Positions 10,332 to 20,182 of a stretch of DNA of 42,371 bases are shown here, piece by piece. Numbering within the stretch: the stretch's first letter is position 1; each line of letters begins with the position of its first letter. The stretch comes from Vitrella brassicaformis. Taxonomy: Eukaryota > Sar > Vitrellaceae. Position numbers and translations under genes: made by a program. Where the stretch lies: the NCBI GenBank assembly GCA_001179505.1, contig CDMY01000346.1, positions 1-42,371 on the forward strand, in the 5' to 3' direction. The notes under the pieces were generated by a model. That model made no database searches. It was not told the origin of the DNA and saw only the letters and a list, made by a program, of their open reading frames with translations.

Positions 10332-12449
10332 ATGGGCAACCGTGTTGGGGTTGACCTGGGTGGCTACATGGCCACCGTAGCAGTCGTCATCGACCCGCAG
10401 ACCCCTGCAGGCGAAGACAGCCGCAGCGGCCCTTCACGCTCGTCCACCTTCTCACAGCCAGATGACGAATCGCCCACTCACGCCACGCAGGATGGCGTCC
10501 CCCTTCCCCTTGTGGACAGCTTCGTGTCGCCCGAGTACGGCGAGTTCCGCTTCTTTGATTTCCTGATCAACGAGGCGGAGTCGTTCAGGGCGACCGAGAG
10601 GGGTCGGTACTTCTGCGAGGAAATTGTCAAGGCGAGGGGGGTGGCTGCGTGCACGGGAGCTGGGGCTGTCAAGTGGAAGAGGGAGATCGAGGCCATGTGG
10701 GACGTCAAAGTGGATGTTCACAGGGAGATTCCGTGCATACTCGCAGGTGGGCTATGGGAATCGTGTGTGTAGGGAGGAAACCATCCATCGCCGACCGCTG
10801 CTTTTGTTCTCCTGTTACAGGAATTGACCTGGTTCTGGGTTGCGTCCCTGACGCGTGCTTCCGTTTCGTCCACAGACCGACGGGAGGCAGCCCCCTCGAA
10901 CAGTCCATCCCCTCCTCGCCAGAGGGCGGCGCGTCCCCAGGGAGCAGTCCCCCACGCCGCCAGCACGTGCTTCAAGTCATCACACCGAAAGATGCCGAAC
11001 CAGGCGCTCAGCCATCGTCACCCCCCCGCCAGTCTTCGCATCTCTTGCACCCGACCGCCGAGCGGCCGGAGCAGCGGCCGTCAGCACTGGGTGTTCGACG
11101 AGCCAGCCTGCACACGCCCATCGTGCCGCCCTCTCGATCGGAGAGGGTCACCCCATTGTCTTCGCCCCTCCCGCCCATCCCCATCAGTGAGGCGCGGCTG
11201 CTCAACCAGGCCAGGAGGGGCCGGGGGCTGCTGCACAAGGGGCACGAGAAGAGGAGAAGACGGTCGTCGGCACCGGCGAACGCCTACCTCAGCGAGCCGG
11301 ACCGACGGTCGTCAGGCGACGATGAATCGCTGCCTTCCCCGATGCTGCCTCCGCTGGCGGAAGGCGCGCAGCCTACCTCTTCCCCGAGGCCTGCTCCCTC
11401 TCCCTCTGCGTGTGTGCGGCATTCCTCCCCGCCCACAGGGGCCAGGTCGACGAAGCGGCGGCCGTCGACTACAGCGTCAATCTACTTCCAGGAGTTCCTG
11501 CAGCCGGAACAGCTGCGCAATGGCATCGGCAACGGCGGCAGCAACAGGGGTTTTTATCCGTTCCTGTTGGTCAACTTCAAGGCGGGTGTGTCGTTCCACT
11601 TCGTCAAGGCGCCCAACGAGAGCTATCGTATCGGTGGGTCCACACTGGGAGGCGGCACGCTCATGGGGCTCAACAGGATGCTCAACGAGGAGGTGAAGCG
11701 GCCCGAGGAAGCTGTGCTCAAGGCAAGCGAAGGTGAGATGGAATGGCCAGACTGTGAGGGACGCACCACCGAATGTCGATCGATGTCAGGTGACAACTCC
11801 AATGTCGACATGCTGGTGGGTGACATATACGGCGGTGACTACGACGCCATCTCCCTCCCAAAGGACCTCATCGCCTCGTCGTTCGGCAAGTGTCAGCGGC
11901 TCTCACATCCCCACATAGTGCCCGGCACACAGTCGACCGATCGCTTCATGGAGGCGGAGGGCCTGTCGGGCAGTGAGGCAGAGGACGAGGAACAACCTGT
12001 CGGTGAGAACGACATCTCTCGCGCCCTTCTGACCATGGTACGGTGCGCTAGCTCATCAAAGGAGCACTCACTCTCTACGACTCTACGTGGGTATGTGGGT
12101 GTAGGTGGCTTTCAATGTGACGCAGCTGGCGTACTTCAACTCGGTGATCTACCAGTGCGACCGTCTGGTGTTTGTGGGTTACTACTTCAAGGATTTCGAG
12201 TTCTTGGCGGCGCTGCAGCACTCCCTCTCCTACTGGAGCGACAACACCAAGGAGGCCATCTTCTTCAAACAAGCGCACTGGCTGGGGGCCATCGGCGCCA
12301 TGGTCAAGGGCTGCAGGGGCCAGCGCACCAAGGAATGGAGCAAAGAGGAGCTGGAGACGGTCGCTGCAGCCATGGCGAATACTATTGAGGGCTTTCCAAC
12401 CATCCCTCGGCAACATGACGAGGACAGCAGAGAGGGTGAGGGCTTGTAG
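10332..12449 (+). CDS. Type II pantothenate kinase
   Basis: This enzyme phosphorylates pantothenate with ATP, the first and usually rate-controlling step of coenzyme A synthesis. Exons 10332-10746, 10821-11732, 11790-12037 and 12105-12449 join in phase to 639 residues, starting at ATG of MGNRVGVDLGG. Family marks are the N-terminal phosphate-binding strand GVDLGG, TGAGAVKW, GFYPFLLVNFKAGVSF, GGSTLGGGTLMGL, GDNSNVDMLVGDIYGGDY and, in the last exon, VFVGYYF and EAIFFKQAHWLGAIGA. These occur in the order of animal and yeast PanK. An insert of roughly 230 residues, rich in Ser, Pro and Arg, sits between the N-terminal strand region and GFYPF; it is absent from ordinary family members and likely disordered. 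No leader is visible, so a cytosolic site is likely. A possible further donor near 12433 leaves the extreme C-terminus slightly open. Confidence 0.93.
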
Positions 12450-12532
12450 GGGGCAGGGCGTGTGTTTGTGAATCAGCGAGGCGTGCTGTTTTCTAAGCGA
12501 TCAGAGGGATGAGATGAGATGAGCACGTTTAT

Positions 12533-13805
12533 ATGATGGAGTGGCGTGATGCTCGCCTGACCCCGATTGTGATTCCTCTCAACGTGTATGTATTGTGTCC
12601 ATTAGAAAGTGGCGAGCCGAAATCTTCTGCTGCTCCGACCTACCAGGACATGATCCAGGTGCACAACACACAACATTGGGAGCCAAATCGCACACACATC
12701 CATCTGTGTCATTGTGTCTGTACATGCAGACGGGCACTTTGCGTGTCCCTGGCGGTGTGCTCCATTTCCATCAGTCAGCTGAGTGGGGCGGGGGGAGCGG
12801 CGGCCGCCTGTGGGAGGCCGGGATCGCCCTCGCACTCTTCTTCGCACACGGAGGTACGGTGACACACAAACGTGACACATCGAGTGGATGCGCCACGCAA
12901 GCTGCGCATCGTTGCGGTCAGGTGTGCCCCTGGATCACTGGAAGGGCCGCAATGTGCTGGAGCTGGGATGTGGAAGCGGCACAGTGGGTCTCACTGTGGC
13001 GATGCTGGGCGCAAACGGTACTCTCACCGCCTCGGAAGGCATGGCTTTGTGCCCGTGGCATGCCATCCGTTGCTTCGTGTGTGCTGCTGTGTGTGCAGTG
13101 ACGTGTACGGATGTGCCAGAGGTTCGTCCAGTGTTTGAAGCCAGCTGTGAAGCCAATGCACAGGTGCCTCGACACCGAAAGCAGAGCCATGCTCGCATGC
13201 ATCGCTCGTCACTCGCTCTCCTTTGATGTGTGTGTGGTTCGTTCAGGTTCTTGCGTGCAGCGGGGCAGGATCGATCGTATTCCAGCCGCTCGACTGGTAC
13301 GCAACATGCACATGGACACACACGCACGCATGTGCCTGCATGTGTGTTCATGTCCTCATGTAAACAGGCACGATGCGGCCGCTCTCCCAGACAGTCACCG
13401 CAGCATCAACACGATCGTGGCATCCGACGTGGTCTTTAATCTCAAGCAGGCGGAGGCCTTCACGGCGTGCATCGGGCGGCTCATGTCGGCCGCTGCCGGC
13501 GACGGCGAGTCCATCGATGTGTGGATCGCCCACAAGCACCGACATGATGACGTACGGCAACCACACGATTGCAATGCGACCATCCATCCACTGACTGTTC
13601 ATGTGTGGCGGGCTTGTCCGTGTGTGTGTCCGTGTGTCAGGTTGACGCTGCGTTTGTGAGTGCTTTGGAGGGCATAGGGCTTGAGGGCGAGGAGATGGAG
13701 GTGTCGGGTGTGCTGCCGCCTACCTTGATACACCCGAGACTATCCATTTGGAGACTCGCCAAGCAGAGATCAGCCAGTGCAGAGAAGAGGGGAGAGAGGA
13801 AATAG
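12533..13805 (+). CDS. METTL21-type protein-lysine methyltransferase
   Basis: Seven exons (12533-12658, 12730-12853, 12922-13017, 13099-13163, 13247-13296, 13368-13551, 13641-13805) join in phase to 269 residues. The protein has the seven-beta-strand S-adenosylmethionine fold of the Methyltransf_16 family. Motif I is VLELGCGSGTVGL, preceded by the family's GRLWEAGIALA. The acidic post-I motif TDVPEV follows, then QPLDW and SDVVFNLKQ, which takes the place of the usual DVVY-type strand. This family methylates lysines in chaperones, elongation factors and similar proteins; the substrate here cannot be told from sequence. No signal peptide is visible. It follows the pantothenate kinase with only 83 bp between coding regions and is convergent with the GTPase downstream (115 bp apart). 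Confidence 0.88.
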
Positions 13806-13919
13806 GCTACTGGCTGTCGCAGGGATTGCATTGATGAGTGCGATACCACACACGACACGCATGCATCGAGTGAATGAATCTCAATTGTGTCTCTTCCCGC
13901 AACAGAGTCAGGCCATCAA

Positions 13920-14562
13920 TCACCCCTCAGCAGCCACCAATTGCCTTGTGAGCTCTGCAAACATCTCGTGTATGCCCCTCCCTGTGGACGCGGACGTCTC
14001 GAAGAACAGAAACCCCTTAGAAGACGCCCATTGTCTGCCCTCCAGCTCCCCCACTGCCCTTGACCGCATGTCGCTCTTGTTGCCGCACACCACATAGACA
14101 ACGTCCTTGCCGCCACACTTAAGCGCTTCCCTCAGCCACAGATCAAGGTTGGTGCTGATGCACACAGGAAAGAACACGTCTAGATATCGGGAGTCCGTTC
14201 GTTGTCTGTCGTCGGTTCAAATCCGCTTACAAGGACTTGCGTGAGGTGATGTCATACATTAGAATCCCCCCGTGGGCGTCCTTGTAGAACTCATTCCTCA
14301 CGTCGAGGAACTCCTCATGGCCAGAGAGGTCCCACAGATTGAGCCGCAGGTCCATGTCCGCAAAGTGGGTCATCGAACTCACTTGGAAGTCGATTCCCAC
14401 GGTGGCGTTGTATGTGGGCGAGAACTGCCCAGTGCAGTAGCGCGAGATGACGGAGGTCTTGCCGACGTAGGCGTCGCCGAACACGATGACTTTCACACGT
14501 GATACCTCGCGGACGAGGGGCTTCACACGCCGACGCTCCACCGATGGGCCCATCGTGTGCAA
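13920..14562 (-). CDS. RJL-like Rab-related small GTPase
   Basis: Two exons, 14562-14231 and 14154-13920, join in phase to 188 residues (185 if the Met at 14553 is used). The GTPase motifs are GDAYVGKTS (P-loop), an effector Thr in NATVGIDF, WDLSGHEEF in place of the Rab WDTAGQE, GNKSDM for guanine specificity, and ETSAS. The stretch VRNEFYKDAHGGILMYD resembles the RJL (RabJ, DNAJC27) family. The protein ends AAEG without Cys residues, so it cannot be prenylated like a Rab; lack of a lipid anchor is known for RJLs. Many RJLs carry a C-terminal DnaJ domain, but only 115 bp separate the stop from the next gene and no J-domain exon is present. The switch II Gln is His here, which may slow GTP hydrolysis. 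Confidence 0.9.
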
Positions 14563-14821
14563 TGTCGCGAGAAGGACGGGGAAATTGCACTGGCAGTTCT
14601 CGTGGGGGCTGGATGGGGGCGTAGATGTTTTGTCTCAACCGCCGTCGTGTCCCTTCCGTCCCAGTCCACAAATATGTCTCAAGGTCCATACAAGCAAGAC
14701 TTACTCTCTCTACTCACCGAAACCCATCGACTCGACACTCATGGAACAGTGTATGTCCCCGGCAATGCCGTGCACTCAGTCTGCTGCATGTCTGTTGAGT
14801 GTCTCTGTGAATGTGTGACGC

Positions 14822-15397
14822 CTAGGTGCAGTAGTTGGGCTTCTTGGACTTGTAGGCTTGCACCTTACCGCCTTGCCCAGCTGGACCGAAGAAACCGCCC
14901 TCCTCCGGCTGCACATATGCACAGGGAGATGATGGATGTGAGTACACAGGCATGCATACGTGTTTGTAAGTAGACAGACAGACAGGCAGGCAGGCAGGCG
15001 GACAGTAAGTCACGCAGCAATCCTCACCGTGCATCGGCCGCCCCGGCAGAAGCAGTAGTAACCTGGTCGCAGACAGACAGACATCAACCAAGAAAAAAAC
15101 CGCTGCATCTGCATGTGTCACGTGCACCCTCGACTAACGCACCCGGCGCGGCCTTCCCACACAGATTCCCACCCGCTGCAGGCATGACCAACGCACGCAT
15201 ATCGACAACGAATGTGTGTATGGTATGCAGCGCAAACTAGATACATATTGACGGTTGAGAGCGTCTTCCTACCACTCTGCCATTGACATTCTCCGGGGTT
15301 GAAGTCAACACCCTCGAGCTGTGCGGACCCGCAGTAACAGCCTTACACAAGCAGACACACAGACACACACACACACAGACACACAGACACACAGACA

Positions 15398-15434
<37 letters not shown>

Positions 15435-17804
15435 TTGTGAAAATAACGAAAAGGATAGTGTCTGGTCTACGCACTTACTGCGCACTTACTGGGGAAGCGC
15501 GGGGTGTCTGAGATGCGTGTGTGACTGAGTTCAGCGCGGCTGAGACGGAGGAAGCTGGCAGGCGTGCCGAGAGGATTCATGTCTGAAAACACACACATAT
15601 ACCATCGACTCGAGAAACGCTAGCACTATACCGTTTTTCTGGAGGGCCGACTCGAAGACGCTGAGGGAAAGAGGCACACAACAAGCCAGATACATGCATG
15701 TTGAAAACGCTCGGAGGCCTGCACTACGATGCTCCCCGCTCACAAATTGTAGGTGGTGTAAGGACTCACTTTGATGACTGGACACACACACACCGGTTGA
15801 GCCGACATAGACCGGCATAGACCAGGTTGCCCGACGATGAGAGCTTCTTCATGCCGGCAGGGCTGAGCTTCATCTCGCACTTGTCTTCTTTGCATGTGGT
15901 CTTGCCGTCCTTGCATGAGAAGCTTATCTCATAAGGGGCCATGTCGCCCATGGTCTTGAGCATCGCGAGCAGCCCTGCGTGTGCCTTGGTTTTCCCCCAG
16001 CTGTTACAGATGGAGATGGATACTTCCTTGGCCCTCTGCTTGCCCGTCAACGTCTCTTCGATCAGCTCACTGCCATCGAATAGACAAGGAGCACGTGTTT
16101 GGTGTCTGTGTGCTCATGGTGTCTTGCCGACCGCGCAGCCGTTTGAATCGGGTTGGCATACTCCTGACGTGACGCAGATGAGAGCAGGTACGCACAGACA
16201 CATGACCGCTCAATCTTCCCTCCTATGGCTCCATGTCATCGCTCACTGACATGGCTGTCGACCATGCCGCCTGCACACAAAACACAGACCTCTAGGTGTA
16301 CTCGTGTCTTATTGATGGTGGTTGCCACTTGTTGGTCCGCCCACCTGGCAGAGCCCAGTCGCCGCTGTCAGCCCGCTTGATCAGCAGAACCTGCACACAC
16401 AGGCAAGAGAAGCCAGCAAGCGCATCTGCATCCCAGCATTCCTTCCCTCTATGTCTCATTGCTGACGCTGACCTCAAGTGCCATGTCCTTCGGGTTTCTC
16501 CGGAAGAGCTGCATTCATGTATCGATCGACCCGCTCGCATGAATGAGTGTGATTGAAGCTCACGCATATCCCATGTCCTTCACTCTGCTTGCTCACCATG
16601 GCGTCGGCCGCGAAATTCGGGCCCCACTTGCCTGTTCAGGCGAATAACAGAAAGCCACGAGCATCAGGCGCCCTCCGGTCCTGTCTTGTGTGTCGTTGAT
16701 TTGATGCATGACTCACCGAGGCCGCCGCGGCCAATCACACCAGTGCAATGGCGAGGATTCACCTGAAACAGAGCGGAGACAGACACACGAAGCACCCTGT
16801 GCGTGTGTCTCGTCTTAGTCGGTCAGCTACCGGGTATCCGACGGGGAAATCGACGCTCTTGATGTCGAGACCCACTCCTGGGGGCCAAAGGCGGCCCTTC
16901 AGGGTGAAGTCAGGCGCCAGCCCGGCGATTGTCTGCAGACAACAACACACACGACCAAGTTGGTCTGCATTATCCCATCATAAGGCCACGGCAAATAAAA
17001 AAAACAAGGCTTTCCGGCCGCTGGCTTTGTCCAACTCCATTGGCGTGGTCTCCGTGAAGTTGTACAGCGATGTGCATGGCTTGACATCCGGCGGCGCGTG
17101 GGGGCCACTTCCAACAGGGGTGAAGGTCACGCGACGCAGGGCCTCGCCCTTGCTGTTCTTCAGGTGTTCGTCGGGGTTTTTACCCGAGAAGACGTGCAGC
17201 AGCTGGTCCTTGGCCACAACGTCATTGACCGATGCATCGCAGTAAGAGGGTGGATGACCGAGCCACGCCATGACCTGGCACTGGTCGTAGTAGCTGCATA
17301 CATGATCCACACACACACACACACACACAACATGCTTGCAGGATGTGAGCGATTGTGTGGCCGGCTGGCTTACATTGGCTTAGTGGGGTCGGGGGCGGGG
17401 AATGTGCCGAGCTTTTGGCCTCTTTCCTTTGCTTTGGGAGCCACCTTGTCCTTCATCAATGCGTCGAATCTCTTCTCTCTCTGGTTCAGCTGGTCCTTCG
17501 TCTTTACCCCCGTCATTACCTGTCATGGACAACAAGCATTGCAAGTGGGACAAAGGTGAGTCGAATTGTGTGCGACATAGTGTGACAGCACCTTCCAGAA
17601 GCCCGTGTACACGAGTCCGGCCTGTTGGCCCTCCTTCAGTCCCGGAGGCATGTCATGATCTCGATGTGATGTCGACGTGCCAGTGTGCGTGTGGTGTCGG
17701 TGTTTGGGGCGGATAACTGCGATTAGAGTGCTCGAGCGAACAGGAGAGATAATACACGTAACCGCGGTGAACAGCGCCACAAGCAGGGATGTGCGACGCA
17801 GCAT
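14822..17804 (-). CDS. Secreted NUDT9-like Nudix hydrolase with Cys-rich tail
   Basis: Seventeen exons from 17804 to 14822 join without a phase conflict to 533 residues. Residues 1-25 form a signal peptide (LLVALFTAVTCII). Residues up to about 220 are an unrecognised region. A NUDT9-type ADP-ribose pyrophosphatase core follows: NPRHCTGVIGRGGLGKWGPNFAADAM, split over two exons at 16762-16717 and 16631-16597, then LLIKRADSGDWALPGGMVD and the Nudix helix RELIEETL (exons 16163-16132 and 16069-15794). The catalytic glutamates are present; the spacing between the GGMVD turn and RELIEE is two residues longer than usual. The C-terminal part has many Cys (CYCGSAQ, CFCRGGRC) and replaces the expected NUDT9 end. 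Export from the cell or into an endomembrane compartment is likely. The substrate may be ADP-ribose, as in the family. The N-terminal and tail exons depend on splice logic only. Confidence 0.72.
15350..15436. repeat. CA/GA microsatellite in an intron
   Basis: A (CA)-rich run with interspersed GACA units is followed by about ten GA repeats. It lies in the intron between the exons 15582-15490 and 15341-15273 of the Nudix gene. No other feature was seen in it. Confidence 0.9.
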
Positions 17805-18342
17805 TGTGAAACGGGATGCGGCGAATCGATTGCTGGTTCGGGTCCAAGGCGGCAGGGGGTCTCAGGAAAGGACGGCAGGGACAATTGCAATGTTGGGATG
17901 ATGCGGGATGCTGTGGGATGTGTAGCCGAGCGAGACGCCCCCACGTGCAGATCTGCGGCTAGGAAAACGGCGGCATGACTCGCAAGATGGGTGTGTTTGG
18001 TCTCACCCTTTGTTTTGTTGTCCACATCGCCGGTAAGCCGTCGTCAGACCTCATCGATGTGTGGATGGATGCATCCCCCCTACTTGTGCGGTGCAGTGGC
18101 AGTTGACACGGAGTCTCTCGTCACGGACGAAGGCGCTGGCGTTTTCATCGAACAAGGTGGATGGGTGGGCAGGGAGGAAGATCTGTGTCTGCAATGGGCA
18201 TGGATGGACGCATCCGATGGATTGGTTGCAGGTGCATCTTCCATGGTAGAGTTGTCGCTGATGCAGGAGCAGCTGAGGGCCTGATGCAGTCGCAATTTGC
18301 CGTGCAGGAATCCACCATCGCCGTGCAGGAGGCCGCACTCAA

Positions 18343-18623
18343 CGCGACTGGCTCCCCCTGTATGGCTGCTCGGGCGGTAGTAGGCAGCCTCTCCGCACAA
18401 GGCAAACTTTAACCGCTTTGAGTGAAGGGTCAAATCGGGTGTATATACCAGGGGTCCATTCGACAAAGTCGAGAATCTCGACGTGCAGGCCCCCAAATGG
18501 CAGTTGACCCACATACATAAAACTGCAGAGAAGCAGCCCACCCAGATGATCAAAAGCAAATGTGAACCGCCCATGTGAGAGCCTCTCACACACCAAGCAG
18601 CAGCTCCTCGCTCGGTCACGTTC
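18343..18623 (+). repeat. Left arm of 281-bp inverted repeat
   Basis: This arm is the reverse complement of 19902-20182. In the stretch I compared the only difference was at 18523 (C) opposite 20002 (A, where G would pair). The arm may extend beyond 18623, but its partner there falls in the N gap. Confidence 0.93.
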
Positions 18624-19014
18624 ATTCACAATGGGCACCCTTCTAACAGCGCTCCGTTCTCAGCAACAAAAGCAGCTGTGACCATCGCGCTGAGCGCATC
18701 TGAACGCTCACTCAAGGGACTGTCAATTCATTTCAAACATCATCAACTCACTCACTCTGGTTCGTGAGATATGATTCACTCAATTCTGTCTGACCAATGA
18801 GTCAGTACATTCATACAGACAATCATTCGCGCTACTAGACCAATCAGATGAGCCTTTGATTGGCACACCTATTCGCGTTAACGTTTGCTACAGCTTTCTC
18901 ACAGTTCTCCCTGAACTGCTGTCCCTTAAACGGGCCAGTAATAAGAAGAACGTCAGGCAGCGGTCTATCGTACTCGTCCGCAGGTATCATCCGTGTCTAG
19001 ATCTCACTTTGCTG

Positions 19015-19447
19015 TCATAGCTGAGAACGGCACGCCTTGACGTTGTCACCCCCTCCCTTCATCGTGTGATTCTCCTCTATTACATGCGCCTCTCGATTCA
19101 TCGACTCATGGGCCTGCATACATCCCAACAGACCGAAAACTGGGTCTCCCTTGACAAGTGAGACAGCGAGATGAAACAACACGTTGCACTCCAGCAAATG
19201 CATGGACGATTTGTATATGTCCAGCCATTTCAACCTGCAATCGCGAAAAAGCACGTTCATGGACCGAGACACTGAAATTCATCCGTTCACATCTCTCCGC
19301 CTACATCGTCAATCTCACAATCTTCATCTGCCAGACGTCTTCGCGGAAAGCCTCCAGCTCTGCCTTGGTTGATACCGTCGTCCTCAAGCAGAACTGGAAT
19401 GACATGAAGAAACACCAGGCCCGTCTCTGCATCCTGTGGGGACTCAT
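19015..19447 (-). CDS. Hypothetical protein inside the inserted element
   Basis: Exons 19447-19305 and 19234-19015 join through a GT-AG intron in phase to about 120 residues, starting MSPHRMQRRAW and containing STKAELEAFREDVWQMKI. The amino-acid composition looks like a real globular, partly helical protein, but I recognise no transposase, integrase or other domain. An overlapping frame from 19571 with a Pro/Ala-rich start is an alternative. The true start may lie in or beyond the gap at 19602-19901. Confidence 0.4.
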
Positions 19448-19601
19448 GTCTCCGTTTGCCCCGACCAGTTGGCACAGCAGCAGCAGGAGCAGCGGCAGCG
19501 GCCGGCTGAGGCTGAGGCTGAGGCGGAGCATCAAGCATTTGGTCGGTTGTGTCGGGCTGAATGTTGGACAAGAGACACTGGTGGCTTTATGCTTTCGGGA
19601 A

Positions 19602-19901
19602 NNNNNNNNNNNNNNNNNNNNNNNNNNNNNNNNNNNNNNNNNNNNNNNNNNNNNNNNNNNNNNNNNNNNNNNNNNNNNNNNNNNNNNNNNNNNNNNNNNN
19701 NNNNNNNNNNNNNNNNNNNNNNNNNNNNNNNNNNNNNNNNNNNNNNNNNNNNNNNNNNNNNNNNNNNNNNNNNNNNNNNNNNNNNNNNNNNNNNNNNNNN
19801 NNNNNNNNNNNNNNNNNNNNNNNNNNNNNNNNNNNNNNNNNNNNNNNNNNNNNNNNNNNNNNNNNNNNNNNNNNNNNNNNNNNNNNNNNNNNNNNNNNNN
19901 N
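19602..19901. other. Assembly gap (300 N)
   Basis: A run of exactly 300 undetermined bases, a round number suggesting a gap of unknown or arbitrary size. It lies inside the inverted-repeat element and touches the inner end of its right arm. Confidence 0.99.
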
Positions 19902-20182
19902 GAACGTGACCGAGCGAGGAGCTGCTGCTTGGTGTGTGAGAGGCTCTCACATGGGCGGTTCACATTTGCTTTTGATCATCTGGGTGGGCTGCTTCTCTGC
20001 AATTTTATGTATGTGGGTCAACTGCCATTTGGGGGCCTGCACGTCGAGATTCTCGACTTTGTCGAATGGACCCCTGGTATATACACCCGATTTGACCCTT
20101 CACTCAAAGCGGTTAAAGTTTGCCTTGTGCGGAGAGGCTGCCTACTACCGCCCGAGCAGCCATACAGGGGGAGCCAGTCGCG
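19902..20182 (-). repeat. Right arm of 281-bp inverted repeat
   Basis: Reverse-complement partner of 18343-18623. It begins exactly at the end of the N gap, so its true inner limit is unknown. The sequence beyond 20182 does not match the left flank. Confidence 0.93.

Larger units (their letters stand above)
18347..20178. mobile_element. Putative DNA transposon with long inverted ends
   Basis: The segment is bounded by inverted repeats that start ACTGGCTCCCCCTG and are at least 277 bp long inside the element. The flanks are CGCG on both sides, of which CG at 18345-18346 and 20179-20180 would be a 2-bp target duplication. It sits in a coding exon, and its removal with one CG copy restores the frame. 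The interior is visibly richer in A and T than the neighbouring genes. It carries a two-exon minus-strand frame and an assembly gap. I recognise no transposase, which could lie in the gap, so the family is not assigned. Confidence 0.6.

Noticed and set aside
13230-13439. Possible separate small gene within the methyltransferase
   Set aside because: The stretch is an intron plus exons of the methyltransferase, whose seven exons account for it in phase.
14674-14820. Plus-strand open frame starting MSQGPYKQDLL
   Set aside because: Short, no domain or splice support, and squeezed between the starts and ends of two minus-strand genes.
16060-16163. Loss of the Nudix box in the NUDT9-like gene
   Set aside because: At first the exon 16163 seemed to read on to a stop, but a donor at 16131 joins in phase to 16069 and restores RELIEETL.
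18339-18638. Minus-strand 99-residue frame in the left inverted arm as a gene
   Set aside because: It is simply the arm read through; the right arm gives the same frame, there is no start context or domain, and the region is explained by the element.
19602-19901. Long open frames spanning the N run
   Set aside because: They consist of undetermined residues and carry no information.
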